A stretch of 64,000 bases of DNA from Mucilaginibacter sp. PPCGB 2223 (GTDB lineage: Bacteria > Bacteroidota > Bacteroidia > Sphingobacteriales > Sphingobacteriaceae): positions 62,001 to 126,000 of the forward strand of contig NZ_MDJS01000005.1 of NCBI RefSeq assembly GCF_001705515.1, written 5' to 3'. Within the stretch, counting starts at the first letter, position 1; every line of letters starts with the position of its first letter. The notes under the pieces were generated by a model. The model was not told where the DNA came from. It was given only the letters and a program-made list of their open reading frames with translations, and searched no databases. Positions 15,709 through 25,678 of the stretch are shown here, in pieces. The position numbers and the translations under genes are program-made.

Positions 15709-17670
15709 TTACTCGTTACTCAATACCGTAAACTCCGTGCGGCGGTTAAGTTTACGGCCTTCGGGGTTATCCTGGCCGTTGGGTAAAGTATTGGGTGCGA
15801 TGGGCACCTGCTTGCCATAACCTTTGGCAATGATACGCTCGGGGGCGATGCCTTTGAGGATAATATAGTTCACGCATTCCTGCGCCCTGTCCTGTGATAA
15901 TTCGTTATTAGCCTTATCGGTACCCAGGCCGTCGGTATGCGAGCCCAGCTCCACCTTGATCTTCGGGTTATCGTTCAGGATGGTGATCAGGCCGTCGAGT
16001 ACCGTTTTTGACTCGGGTTTGAGTTCGAAGCTGTTGAAATCGTACAGGATATTGTTGATAACAATAGGCTTATTGAGCTGATACTCCTGCTGGCAAACCA
16101 CGGGGTTAAACAGGGTATCTACCTTGGTTGTGGTAACTGCGGGTACAGGTGCGTATTTGGCAAAGTAATCCTTCTTTTCCAAACGCAGGCTATAGTTGTG
16201 CCTGGCGGTAAGCCTTATCTTGTAGCGGCCGGTGGCATCGGTAATATAGCTTGCAACCTGGCTGGTAAGCGAATCCAGCAGCGTAATAGTTACACCCTGC
16301 AAAGGCTTACCGGTAGCGCAGTTGATTACGGTACCAGTGAGTATGGCAGTAGGCGGCGGCACAGGTTTGGGCCTTACTATTTTGGCCTTGAACAGGTTGA
16401 GGCAACATTCGGATTCGCGGTCGGAGCTGAGATAGGCTACCGAACTGTCGCGGCTATCGGGGTAATAGTACAGATCGTCTTTGGTAGAGTTGAGCGGATA
16501 GCCCAGGTTATGGGGTTTTGTCCATGAGCTGCCCAGGGTATCGGTACTTTCAAACAAATCGAAACCGCCCATTCCGGCAAGGCCTTTTGAGCTGAAGTAC
16601 AGTTTATGCTCCGCAATGCTGTAATAGGGGGCCTGTTCGTCATCTGTCGTGTTGATGCTGCTGCCTGCGTTCGTGGCATTTATGGGTTGTCCGTCGGCAT
16701 CCAGGTCGCTTATCCAGATATCGGTACCGCCCTGGCCACCCGGGCGGTTAGAGGCGAAGAACAAACGTTTGCCATCGTCGGCAACCGATGGCTGCATCGA
16801 GTTGTATCCATCGGCATTTACCCGATTGAGTTTTTGCGGAGCCGACCATTTGCCTGCGCTGTTTTTACTGTAATAGATGGCCGAGATGGTTTTTTCCTGT
16901 TCTTTATACCAGATGGTAAAATACATCAGCTTACCCGAAGCGCTGAGCGACGCCGGGCCATAATGCATTTGTTGCCGGGTATCTCCGCCCGGATCAACGC
17001 GGTTTACCTTAGCGGGATTGGCCTGGTCGGCAATGTAAAGATGATTGATACGTTCGCTGCCGCCGCGCACGGAGCGCGACGAAGTGAACCAGTATTTGCC
17101 GTTGTTTACCGTGAGGCCAAAGTCGCCTGCATCGCCGTTTATGCCCTGCATTTTGGCAGCTGATGATAATGTCGGGTTTTTGATCTGCGCCTGTGCAAAA
17201 AGGCAGGTGGCCAATTCTTTATTGGCTATGGCAGTATATTGTTTATCCTTGTTATCCTTCAAAAACAGTTGCAGGTTTTTTATGGCTTCATCAATTTTTT
17301 TGTTCGAACGCAGGCATACGGCATACCAGTAGCGGGACAGAGGATAGGTGGTAACATACTTATCGATAACGTACCTGTACCAGGGCTCGGCCTGTAGCAG
17401 GTTATGGTAAAGGCGGTACGATTCGGCCAGGCGGTAAATAATATACCCGGCCATTTTTTCGTCTTCGTACACATTTTGGCGGGTCGAAAAATAAGGCACT
17501 GTGCCCTGCGTTGTGGCTGTTTTATTTTCCAGGGCTTTCTCATAATAATAGGCGGAAGTGACGTAATCTTTTTCGTCGAAAGCCCTATCCGCACGTTCTT
17601 TATAAGCCTTGTTTTGTGCCGCGGCAGCTTGAACGATGAGAAGAAGGGTGACAAATATCAATCGTTTCAT
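15709..17670 (-). CDS. OmpA-family protein with TPR, PD40 propeller and regulatory-like domain (PorE-like)
   Basis: 653 residues: signal peptide (MKRLIFVTLLLIVQAAAAQ), TPR-like helices (about 20-160), a PD40/WD-like beta-propeller with repeats such as PSVADDGKRLFFASNRPGG and DIWISD (about 175-415), a carboxypeptidase-regulatory-like domain (about 430-510), then an OmpA C-terminal peptidoglycan-binding domain with ELGSHTDGLG and LSQDRAQECVNYI. This order is that of PorE-type proteins associated with type IX secretion. It is the last gene of a three-gene operon, 9 nt after the PorP/SprF gene. Role inferred: anchoring the surface complex to peptidoglycan. Confidence 0.88.
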   Translation of the reverse strand: MKRLIFVTLLLIVQAAAAQNKAYKERADRAFDEKDYVTSAYYYEKALENKTATTQGTVPYFSTRQNVYEDEKMAGYIIYRLAESYRLYHNLLQAEPWYRYVIDKYVTTYPLSRYWYAVCLRSNKKIDEAIKNLQLFLKDNKDKQYTAIANKELATCLFAQAQIKNPTLSSAAKMQGINGDAGDFGLTVNNGKYWFTSSRSVRGGSERINHLYIADQANPAKVNRVDPGGDTRQQMHYGPASLSASGKLMYFTIWYKEQEKTISAIYYSKNSAGKWSAPQKLNRVNADGYNSMQPSVADDGKRLFFASNRPGGQGGTDIWISDLDADGQPINATNAGSSINTTDDEQAPYYSIAEHKLYFSSKGLAGMGGFDLFESTDTLGSSWTKPHNLGYPLNSTKDDLYYYPDSRDSSVAYLSSDRESECCLNLFKAKIVRPKPVPPPTAILTGTVINCATGKPLQGVTITLLDSLTSQVASYITDATGRYKIRLTARHNYSLRLEKKDYFAKYAPVPAVTTTKVDTLFNPVVCQQEYQLNKPIVINNILYDFNSFELKPESKTVLDGLITILNDNPKIKVELGSHTDGLGTDKANNELSQDRAQECVNYIILKGIAPERIIAKGYGKQVPIAPNTLPNGQDNPEGRKLNRRTEFTVLSNE

Positions 17671-17679
17671 GCAGATAAC

Positions 17680-18675
17680 TTACAATCGCGGACATACCTG
17701 ATCGCGGTTTGACAGGTGGTGTTTGAACAGGTAGCTGATCGATATCTCATAAGTTCCCTGCGGCATGGCTGTTTGCAGCGGCGAGGTGGTGTAGTCATAA
17801 CTCATCCCGATAATGGTGTTGCCCATGTGAAAACCCAGATTGGCCACTGCGGCATCGTTGAGGCGATACATGCCGCCCAGGATCAAACTGTGATCGGCCT
17901 GGAACCTTAATTCCAGGTTCATCCCTGCAGCGCATATCTGGTTTTTTTCCTGTCCAATATACAAAGCGTGGGTGGTAATATCAACCAGTTCGGAAGCGCG
18001 TATGCGCAGGCCGCCGTGTATGGTGTAACGGAACGGGAGGGTGCCGTTAAGGCCATCGCTGTTCACCGGGTTCTTTGCCGGTGTAAGGTGTGCCGCAGCA
18101 ACCCCGCCAAAAAGGTTAACGTCGTTATCGGGGTTTCCGTCGTAATAAAAAACACCGGCGCTGGCGTCAAATATCATGGCGCTGGTAGTGGTAAAGTTCT
18201 CAAAGTTAGACATCGACCCATCATAGCCCCCTGTAGATGAGTTATACTGGTTATCAAACTGCAGTTTGTTGGCGTCGAAACTGCGGTTGATGAAGCCGGC
18301 CTGTATACCAAAGCTCAGCTTTTGGTATTGATTGTCGGATACGGGGATCTGATAGGCAAACGACCCGTATGTCGCCAGGTAGTTATACCCCGCCGTGCCG
18401 GCCGACTGATCGATCATGTTGAAACCGAGCGCTACCTTATCAGAAGTACGGAGATCGCCTGATACGCCACCTGTTTTATACCCGTTATCTACCCCGCGCC
18501 ACTGATCTTTCAGATTGGCTGTTATACGGGCATCGCCGTCAATAACACCTGTTAAGGCGGGGTTGAGCCACATGGGATAGGCATAATACTGCGAAAAATG
18601 CGGGTCGACCTGCGCATTTGCCGTGCCGGCCAGTACCAGCAAAAGTATTACAGTATTTAGAGTTAGTTTTTTCAC
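17680..18675 (-). CDS. PorP/SprF family type IX secretion membrane protein
   Basis: 331 residues with a signal peptide and beta-barrel-like strands; the N-terminal block QVDPHFSQYYAYPMWLNPALTG is the hallmark of the PorP/SprF family, and the chain ends in a terminal strand YEISISYLFKHH. Members sit in the outer membrane and are needed for secretion or attachment of large T9SS substrates, usually encoded next to their partner adhesin, as here. The start codon is GTG 18675, which overlaps the TGA of the upstream adhesin gene by 4 nt (GTGA), so translation is probably coupled. Confidence 0.9.
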   Translation of the reverse strand: MKKLTLNTVILLLVLAGTANAQVDPHFSQYYAYPMWLNPALTGVIDGDARITANLKDQWRGVDNGYKTGGVSGDLRTSDKVALGFNMIDQSAGTAGYNYLATYGSFAYQIPVSDNQYQKLSFGIQAGFINRSFDANKLQFDNQYNSSTGGYDGSMSNFENFTTTSAMIFDASAGVFYYDGNPDNDVNLFGGVAAAHLTPAKNPVNSDGLNGTLPFRYTIHGGLRIRASELVDITTHALYIGQEKNQICAAGMNLELRFQADHSLILGGMYRLNDAAVANLGFHMGNTIIGMSYDYTTSPLQTAMPQGTYEISISYLFKHHLSNRDQVCPRL

Positions 18676-21600
18676 TTGAGTAAAGTAATGGTTCCTTTTT
18701 TATTCACTTCGTGCCCGTTGTTCATCACTGCCTTCAAAAAATAGGTATAAACGCCCAGTGGCTCTTTAACCCCTTTATAGGTGCCATCCCAACCGTTATT
18801 TTTTTCTGCCGAACTGAAAATCATCTGCCCCCATTGGTTGTATACGTAAAAGCTTAAGCTTTTGATTCCTTCACTGTGTACATAAACCACATCGTTATTG
18901 CCGTCGCCATTAGGTGTAAAGGCATTGGGCACATAAATATCATCGGTTTGGTTGAGCGCCTGGCCTGTAACGGCATTCGAGTTGGCGCTGAGCGAACAAG
19001 GGGTAATACCCATAGCCCGCACCACCAGGGTTACGCTTTGATTCTGTTTTAATGATGATACCGTATGTGTTAAACCACTCGCACCCGAACTCGGCCCGCC
19101 ATAGCTCGATCCGTTATCGGTACTAACCATATAGGTTATGGCGCCTGTTACAGCATTCCATCCAAAGGTTACACTGTTATCGGTAACCGAATTTACCGCC
19201 GCCACCGGCGCGGCTAATGGCTGCAGTATTTGCACTTGTGCAAGCTTACGGGTTGTTGTAACGCACCCGGTAAGCGTATTAGTAGCCTCGACATAATAAG
19301 TTACGTTAGCTGTGGCAACGGGTACCGATAACGTATCGCCGGTACTTACCGGTGTGCCGCCTGTTGGGGTGGTATACCATGCAAAGCTGACATTATGGTC
19401 GCTGGTATTTGCGGCCAGTGTAGCATTAGAGCCCGGGCAAACCAGGGCATCCTGGGTAGTATACTGCGGCATTGGTATTAAGGTAGCGTAACAGGCTGTT
19501 CGTTGCAATGAGTTACAGCCTTGTCCGTTTACCTGCTCAACATAGTATACTGTATTGGCGGTTAATACCGGCGTAGTAAACGAGGTCCCGGTAAACAGGG
19601 GTGTACCGCCCGTAGCTGCCGGATACCAGTTATAGGCAAATCCGCTTTGTGGGTTTGCTATGACAAACGTTGCGCGCGACTCGGCACATGTATTAACCGT
19701 ATCCATAGCCAGGGTTGGTGCAGTTGGCGGGGTAGCCATATTTACCTGTATCGATGCCATCGATGAACCTGAACATGCACCATTAGAGCTTTCTACATAA
19801 AATGTTTTTGTTGCTGTAAGCGGTACTGTGGTATAGCTTACACCGGTAAACAGCAACGTTGTTTTAGCAGGGCTGTCGTACCAGTTATAGGTAAAGCCTG
19901 CCTGCGGGTTGCTTACCGAAAGCACAGCGGGGCTGCCGGGGCATACGGTTACCGATGGCTGTACCGTTGGCGGTATGGTAGGCGGTACCATAATGGTAAT
20001 ACCAACGCTGTTGCTGATAACCGGGGTGGTACATTGCCCGGATGAAACTATGCGGCGATAATAGGTTGTTGCCGTAATAGCGGCCGGGTCGTAATCGCTT
20101 GCTGTGGCGCCGGCAATGTTGGTAAAGTTTACATTATCGGTTGATTGCTGCCATTGATAGCTGTAGGTATTGTTGCCGCCGGCAGGCGCGCTTCCGGCAA
20201 TGTTAGCTGGGTCGCCCGCCAAACAAAAACTGGTTACACTCGGTGCCGCGACGCTGTTATTGCTTACCGGTGTTAAAACCGGCAGTATAGTTACGTTTGC
20301 GGCAGTCCTCGCCGAGGCACATCCTCCGGAATTTACCGCTTCAACATAGTAAGTTGCATTTGATGACAATACCGGGGTAGTATAACCTGTACCGGTAAAT
20401 AACACCGTACCGCCGGTTGAAACACTGTACCAGTTGTAGGTAACTCCTGCCTGCGGGTTTGCTATCGTTATGGTTGCAGAAGTGCCCATACAGGTATTGG
20501 TTGGGTTATTGGTTAATGCAGGCATTACCGGCAGCGCAGTAACGGTAACCTGTACACTGGCCATCGACGGGCTTGAACATAACCCGTTTGAGCTTTCGAC
20601 ATAAAAAGTAGTATTTGCTGATATGGGCGCCGTAACAAATGTAGGGCCGGTAAACAGCAAATTAGTTTTGGTGGCGCTATCATACCAGTTGTAGGTCATG
20701 CCGCTTTGTGGATTGCTTACCGATAAGGTTGCGGGGCTGCCCTGACAAACGGTCGCACCGGGTGGCGCCGACGGTGTGGCGGGTGGCGTCATCATAGTAA
20801 AAGCCACGCTGCTGCTGATCAGCGGCGTCAGACATTGGCCCGACGAAACCACACGGCGGTAATAAGTGGTGGTGCTAATTGCCGCCGGGTCGTAGTTAAT
20901 TGCGGTAGCTCCGGTAATATTGGTAAAGTTGATATTATCTGTAGATATCTGCCATTGGTAGCTGTATGTACCATTGCCTCCTGCGGGCGTACTACCGGTA
21001 ATGTTCGCCGGGTCGCCTGCCGAACAAAAGCTTGTTACAGCCGGTGCGGTAATGCTGTTATTACTTAACGGGGTTAAAACGGGCAGTATAGTTACATTAG
21101 CGGCAGTACGGGCCGAGGTACACCCACCGGCATTTACCCCTTCAACATAATAGGTCGCATTTGCCGACAGTACCGGCGTGGTATAACTGGTTCCGGTAAA
21201 TAACACCGCACCACCGGCAGCAACGCTGTACCAGTTATAGGTAACACCGGCCTGCGGATTGGCTATGGTTATCGTTGCCGAAGTGCCCATACAGGTATTG
21301 GTTGGATTGTTGGTCAGCACCGGGGTTGCCGGTGCTGCTGTAGCATTTACCTGTACGCTGGCCATCGACGGGCTTGAGCACAAACCGTTTGAGCTTTCCA
21401 CATAAAAAGTAGTATTGGCAGCAATTGGCCCGGTAACGTAAGTTGAACCGGTAAACAGCAAATTGGTTTTAGTAGCGCTATCATACCAGTTGTAGGTTAT
21501 ACCGCTTTGCGGATTGTTAACCGATAAAGTTGCCGTATTGCCCTGGCACACAGTAACAGCAGATTGCGCAGCCAGTGGTACGGTTGGCGGTGATACGATG

Positions 21601-22790
21601 CTTATTGTAACCACATTACTGACAAGCGGGGTAGTACACGCACCCGAAACTACTGTACGGCGGTAATAGGTTGTAGTGCTGATTGCTGCAGGATCATAAT
21701 CCTTAGCAGTAGCGCCTGCTATATTGCTGAAATTGATATTATCTGTCGACTGCTGCCATTGATAGCTGTAGGTACCGTTGCCCCCGCTTGGGATATTACC
21801 CGTTATAATTGCCGGATCGCCACCCGAACAAAACGATGCTAAAGCGGGCGCGGTTATATTGTTATTTACCGGGGCACTTAAAATTGAAATGGTAACTACG
21901 TTGCCGATCACCGGCGTTGAGCATATACCCGATGTTGCTACACGCCGGTAATAAGTAGTTGTTGAAAGCAGCGATGGATCATAATCCCTTGAGGTAGCAC
22001 CCGCTATATCTGTAAAATTTACGTTATCTGTCGATTGCTGCCATTGATAACTAAAGCTACCCGTTCCCCCTGTTGGCGTATTACCGCTGATACTGGCCGG
22101 ATCGTTGGGCCGGCAAAAACTGTTTGTTGCCGGCGCAGTTATATTATTGTTCGATACAGTTGGATATACGGTAATGGTAACCACATTGCTTATCGAGGTA
22201 GCAACACAACTGCTGCCAAAGACTACCCTGCGGAAATAGGTTGTCACGGCTAATGAGCCCGGGGTATAGTTTATCGCTGTAGCGCCCGAGATGTTGCTGA
22301 AGCCGATATTATCAGCAGAGCTTTGCCACTGATAAGTAAACTGCCCGTTACCGCCTGTCGGCGTACTGCCGCTAATGGTTGCAGGTGTGCCCGGTGCGCA
22401 AAATGCCGTTACTGCAGGCGGCGTCAGGCTATTATTTGAAATGGCTGCCGACGGCAAGGTGGTCACATCGTAATAAGAATCGTAAACCGTGTTGCCGCTC
22501 ACTATAATTTTACGCCTGATACTGTATATAATAGGCGCCAAAGTGTTATTGGTGAGTAACGATGGCGGATAATCTGCTCCTGTACTGGTGCCGGGCGCAT
22601 TTCCCCAGGTGCTGCCTTGCAGCAACTCCCATTGATAGCTGCTCGGCGTCGGAGAAACCGCATCGCCCTGAATTACGATCGAGGCTCCACTGCATATCGT
22701 GATCGGCTGAGGTGTTTGCGCAAATGAACCGAATGACAGGCTCAATATAAAAATAACCGAAAAGAAGCCACTTAAAAGCAACCTGCGCAT
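18672..22790 (-). CDS. Giant Ig-like repeat adhesin with T9SS type B (CHU_C) sorting domain
   Basis: 1372 residues from ATG 22790; an in-frame GTG at 22820 would add ten residues before a good signal peptide (MRRLLLSGFFSVIFILSLSF...), so ATG is preferred. After an N-terminal Ig-like region come repeats of type A (NNS.TAP..SFC..GDPA, YQWQ.S.DN, TTYYRR) and type B (CQG..ATLSV.NPQ, YNWYD, FYVESSNG). The order is A-A-A-BB-A-BB-A-BB, then another Ig-like unit, an FN3-like domain and the C-terminal gliding-associated domain (NAFTPNGDGNND, YNQWGQMIF, WDG). It should be a cell-surface or secreted adhesin exported by T9SS. First gene of the operon with PorP/SprF and the OmpA-family protein. Confidence 0.92.
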   Translation of the reverse strand: MRRLLLSGFFSVIFILSLSFGSFAQTPQPITICSGASIVIQGDAVSPTPSSYQWELLQGSTWGNAPGTSTGADYPPSLLTNNTLAPIIYSIRRKIIVSGNTVYDSYYDVTTLPSAAISNNSLTPPAVTAFCAPGTPATISGSTPTGGNGQFTYQWQSSADNIGFSNISGATAINYTPGSLAVTTYFRRVVFGSSCVATSISNVVTITVYPTVSNNNITAPATNSFCRPNDPASISGNTPTGGTGSFSYQWQQSTDNVNFTDIAGATSRDYDPSLLSTTTYYRRVATSGICSTPVIGNVVTISILSAPVNNNITAPALASFCSGGDPAIITGNIPSGGNGTYSYQWQQSTDNINFSNIAGATAKDYDPAAISTTTYYRRTVVSGACTTPLVSNVVTISIVSPPTVPLAAQSAVTVCQGNTATLSVNNPQSGITYNWYDSATKTNLLFTGSTYVTGPIAANTTFYVESSNGLCSSPSMASVQVNATAAPATPVLTNNPTNTCMGTSATITIANPQAGVTYNWYSVAAGGAVLFTGTSYTTPVLSANATYYVEGVNAGGCTSARTAANVTILPVLTPLSNNSITAPAVTSFCSAGDPANITGSTPAGGNGTYSYQWQISTDNINFTNITGATAINYDPAAISTTTYYRRVVSSGQCLTPLISSSVAFTMMTPPATPSAPPGATVCQGSPATLSVSNPQSGMTYNWYDSATKTNLLFTGPTFVTAPISANTTFYVESSNGLCSSPSMASVQVTVTALPVMPALTNNPTNTCMGTSATITIANPQAGVTYNWYSVSTGGTVLFTGTGYTTPVLSSNATYYVEAVNSGGCASARTAANVTILPVLTPVSNNSVAAPSVTSFCLAGDPANIAGSAPAGGNNTYSYQWQQSTDNVNFTNIAGATASDYDPAAITATTYYRRIVSSGQCTTPVISNSVGITIMVPPTIPPTVQPSVTVCPGSPAVLSVSNPQAGFTYNWYDSPAKTTLLFTGVSYTTVPLTATKTFYVESSNGACSGSSMASIQVNMATPPTAPTLAMDTVNTCAESRATFVIANPQSGFAYNWYPAATGGTPLFTGTSFTTPVLTANTVYYVEQVNGQGCNSLQRTACYATLIPMPQYTTQDALVCPGSNATLAANTSDHNVSFAWYTTPTGGTPVSTGDTLSVPVATANVTYYVEATNTLTGCVTTTRKLAQVQILQPLAAPVAAVNSVTDNSVTFGWNAVTGAITYMVSTDNGSSYGGPSSGASGLTHTVSSLKQNQSVTLVVRAMGITPCSLSANSNAVTGQALNQTDDIYVPNAFTPNGDGNNDVVYVHSEGIKSLSFYVYNQWGQMIFSSAEKNNGWDGTYKGVKEPLGVYTYFLKAVMNNGHEVNKKGTITLLK
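19480..21885 (-). repeat. Three higher-order repeats of about 800 bp inside the adhesin gene
   Basis: The block A-B-B' occurs three times with boundaries near 21880, 21070, 20270 and 19480. Copies 1 and 2 are nearly identical in the TNNPTNTCMGTSATITIANP and CSSPSMASVQV segments; copy 3 is more diverged. Unequal recombination between copies could change adhesin length. Confidence 0.8.
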
Positions 22791-23111
22791 TTTATCAAGG
22801 GATAAGTAAAATGTTTTCACAGTTATAGCAATTAGCAGAAGTTCTTGTTTATCATCACCGTAAGTAGCTGCGCATCAGGCCTGTTTGTTGTATTGTCAAA
22901 GCACGATGCGTGGCTTCCGATATTTCGTTTTTCAACAATTTACCGGTGAGTTATACTTTTACGAAAGTCTTTTTAGTTTAGTTACAAGTATTTACAAAAA
23001 ATGTTGAAAACTTTTGGGGTTCTGATTTATAAATATTTAGCTCGATTGCGTAAAAGGTAATCTTGCCCAGTCCGGCTTTCTTAAAGTGAAAGTTATAAAG
23101 TGTGGTAAACG
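22791..23111. other. Spacer upstream of the T9SS adhesin operon
   Basis: 321 bp between kdgK and the adhesin start, both minus strand. It must hold the operon promoter, but I see no clean TTG...TAnnTTTG pair and no gene. The sequence is AT-rich with several TAAATATTT-like stretches. Confidence 0.4.
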
Positions 23112-24128
23112 CTACTCCTCCGCCCTAACTTTTTTAACAGTCAGCACATCCTGCCCGGTAGCATCACCCTGCTCTTGCAATTTGCCAAAAGCTGCAGCCG
23201 TAGCGTAATCTAAAATTTCCTGTGGTTGGTTGTTGTTATAAAAACCATAGATCAATCCTGCCATAAAACAATCACCGCTACCCGAACGGTCGACCACGCC
23301 GGCGCAGCTAAATTCGGGCGAATGGTACAACTTGCCACCGTTATACAAAGCGGTATAATAGTGCAGATGGTTATTATCGCTATCGAAACGAAAGGTATTG
23401 GCAACGGTTTTTACCTTTGGGAATCGCTGCATAATCTCGCGCGAGGTTTGTCCGGCATGATCGAGATAAGCCTGTTTGCTTTTTTTTGCATGAATGTCGA
23501 TATCGATCTCCGTACCCAGCAAACTATTTGCGCTCCAGATGTTGCCCATCACCAGGTCGCAATGCTCAACCAGTTTGGGCATAATTTCGGTTGGTTGCTT
23601 GCCGTATTTCCAAAGCCGGGAGCGGTAATTCAGATCAACAGAGATGGTGATGCCTTTACGGGATGCCGCTTCTACGGCCTCGAGACAAACATCGGCCATG
23701 TGCCCGTTAAGCGCCGGGCTGATCGCTGTAAAATTAAACCACGATACATCGCGCAGCACTTTATCCCAATCGATCATCCCCGGCTTTAGGCTTGAGAACG
23801 ATGAATGATCGCGATCGTAAATCACGCTGCCCTTCAGGTCGGCGCCGCGCTCCAGGTAGTAAACCCCGATGCGCTGGCCGGTATACAAAATGGACGAGGT
23901 GAAGATGCCCTTGTATTCCAGGTAATCTATCACATGGCGGCTCATAAAGTTATCGGGTAGCGCAGTGCAGTATTTTACCGGCACATTCCAGCCGGCCAGC
24001 GCCGTGGCTGCGTTGGCCTCGGCACCGCCCATATACAAAAAGAAAGGATGCTTTTCAACAGCAGAATCTTCCGGCGCGGGCGATACCCGCAGCAAAAGCT
24101 CGCCAAAGCATAACACCTTTTGTATCAC
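23112..24128 (-). CDS. kdgK: 2-dehydro-3-deoxygluconokinase (PfkB family sugar kinase)
   Basis: 338 residues. The PfkB N-terminal block CFGELLLRVSP and the C-terminal anion-hole motif DRSGSGDCFMAG (catalytic Asp in GSGD) are present. The position at the end of the uxaB-uxaA-uxaC cluster points to KDG as substrate: ATP-dependent formation of KDPG. The start codon is GTG 24128, overlapping the uxaC TGA by 4 nt (GTGA), which suggests coupled translation. No KDPG aldolase follows, so the last Entner-Doudoroff step must be encoded elsewhere. Confidence 0.88.
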   Translation of the reverse strand: MIQKVLCFGELLLRVSPAPEDSAVEKHPFFLYMGGAEANAATALAGWNVPVKYCTALPDNFMSRHVIDYLEYKGIFTSSILYTGQRIGVYYLERGADLKGSVIYDRDHSSFSSLKPGMIDWDKVLRDVSWFNFTAISPALNGHMADVCLEAVEAASRKGITISVDLNYRSRLWKYGKQPTEIMPKLVEHCDLVMGNIWSANSLLGTEIDIDIHAKKSKQAYLDHAGQTSREIMQRFPKVKTVANTFRFDSDNNHLHYYTALYNGGKLYHSPEFSCAGVVDRSGSGDCFMAGLIYGFYNNNQPQEILDYATAAAFGKLQEQGDATGQDVLTVKKVRAEE

Positions 24129-25525
24129 CAGCCGAAGTATTTTGAAGCGTTGTTATAGCTGATATTCCGGATGATCTGGCCTATCCACTCGATATCGTTC
24201 GGTAATTCTCCGTTCTCTACATCCTCGGCAAATAAATTACATAAGATGCGGCGGAAGTACTCATGACGGGGGAACGACAGGAAGCTGCGCGAATCGGTCA
24301 GCATACCCACCATCTGGCTCAGCAGCCCCATGTTCGACAGCGAGTTGATCTGCTTGGTCATACCGTCTTTCTGATCCAGAAACCACCAGCCCGAACCGAA
24401 CTGAACCTTACCGGCAACCGAGCCATCGTTAAAGTTACCGATCATGGTCGCCATCAATTCGTTATCGGCAGGGTTAAGGTTATACAGGATAGTTTTTGCC
24501 AGTTGGTTTGTTGTATCCAGTCTATTCAAAAACTTCGATAACGCACGGGCCTGGCTAAAATCACCGATCGAATCCCAGCCGGTATCGGGGCCAAGGTTAG
24601 CCAGTGCGCGGGCGTTGTTGTTACGCAATGCACCTAAGTGATATTGCTGAACCCAGCCCCGGGCATGATCCCAAATAGCAAACTGGTACAGCATAGCCGA
24701 TTTGAATTTCAGCACTTCAGTCAGGCTGATCTCTTTATTGGCGCGGATCTTTTCGAATATCGCGGCAACTTCGGCATCGGTATAATCTTCGGCGTAGATC
24801 TGCTCCAGGCCATGGTCGGATACCGAACAACCGTTATCTGCAAAGTAATCGTGACGTTGTTTCAGGGCTTTCAGGTAGCTGTCGAGGCTGTTGATATCGG
24901 TATTGCTTACCTCGCCAACTTTGTTGATGTAGGCGTTAAAGCTGGCCACATCATCAGCAGCCATTGCTTTATCCGGGCGGAAGGCCGGTAATATCTTAGC
25001 TACCGCACCATCCTTAGCAATCTTTTGGTGAAACTCCAGGTTATCGATCGGGTCATCTGTGGTACAGATCACCTTTACGTTCATCTTTTTGATCAAACTC
25101 TGGATCGAATATTCTTTGGTTTGCAGCTTCGCCGAAGTTTCGTCGTAAATCTCTTTCGCATTCTTTCCCGAAAGGATAGCATCGATATCAAAGTAACGCT
25201 GAAGCTCTAAATGCGTCCAGTGGTAAAGCGGGTTACGCATAGTATAAGGCACGGCTTCGGCCCATTTCTGAAATTTGTCCGCATCGCCGGCACTACCGGT
25301 AATGTAATTTTCGTTCACGCCATTGGCACGCATCGCACGCCATTTGTAATGATCGCCATACAACCAGGCGTGGGTAATGTTATTGAAATTGATATCATTG
25401 GCTATCTGATCTGGTGGCAAATGGCAATGATAATCAATGATCGGCATATCCTTGGCAAAGCCATGATACAGCTTTTCCGCTGTTGGTGTTTGTAACAGAA
25501 AATTCTCGTCTAAAAACTTCTTCAT
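24125..25525 (-). CDS. uxaC: Glucuronate / galacturonate isomerase
   Basis: 466 residues, normal length. The N-terminal DYHCHLPPDQIANDINFNN carries the conserved metal-site HCHL motif, followed by WLYGDHYKWRAMRANG; TDDPIDNL and the C-terminal SFPRHEYFRRILCN are also family blocks. It converts D-galacturonate to D-tagaturonate and D-glucuronate to D-fructuronate in the cytoplasm. It lies between uxaA and kdgK, with a 4-nt overlap into kdgK. Confidence 0.96.
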   Translation of the reverse strand: MKKFLDENFLLQTPTAEKLYHGFAKDMPIIDYHCHLPPDQIANDINFNNITHAWLYGDHYKWRAMRANGVNENYITGSAGDADKFQKWAEAVPYTMRNPLYHWTHLELQRYFDIDAILSGKNAKEIYDETSAKLQTKEYSIQSLIKKMNVKVICTTDDPIDNLEFHQKIAKDGAVAKILPAFRPDKAMAADDVASFNAYINKVGEVSNTDINSLDSYLKALKQRHDYFADNGCSVSDHGLEQIYAEDYTDAEVAAIFEKIRANKEISLTEVLKFKSAMLYQFAIWDHARGWVQQYHLGALRNNNARALANLGPDTGWDSIGDFSQARALSKFLNRLDTTNQLAKTILYNLNPADNELMATMIGNFNDGSVAGKVQFGSGWWFLDQKDGMTKQINSLSNMGLLSQMVGMLTDSRSFLSFPRHEYFRRILCNLFAEDVENGELPNDIEWIGQIIRNISYNNASKYFGW

Positions 25526-25540
25526 TTTATTTGGATTTCA

Positions 25541-25678
25541 TTGATGTAAGTGATGATTACACCGATGTTTATATTAATCTACCCGTGCCAAAAGACATGG
25601 GTAAATATGGGTATTTTTTACAATTATCCTTACAGCTTATTGCGAACTACTCACTATTCACAACTCACCACTCACTAC
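25541..25678. repeat. Word repeats between uxaC and uxaA
   Basis: A short GATGATTACACCGATG element of the fumC-spacer family (25541-25566) and, at 25647-25678, the word run ACTCACTATTCACAACTCACC then ACTCACTAC. The last TAG of this run, read on the minus strand, is the stop codon of uxaA. Confidence 0.5.

Noticed and set aside
15454..15786. 110-residue frame in the spacer before the OmpA-family gene
   Set aside because: It runs through a dispersed repeat and the 3' end of the opposing gene; no recognisable protein character.
19480..21885. Regular repeats as a possible CRISPR array
   Set aside because: The repeats are about 800 bp, in frame, and encode Ig-like domains.
22790..22820. GTG start for the adhesin
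   Set aside because: Adds ten residues ahead of a complete signal peptide; ATG 22790 is simpler, although GTG cannot be excluded.
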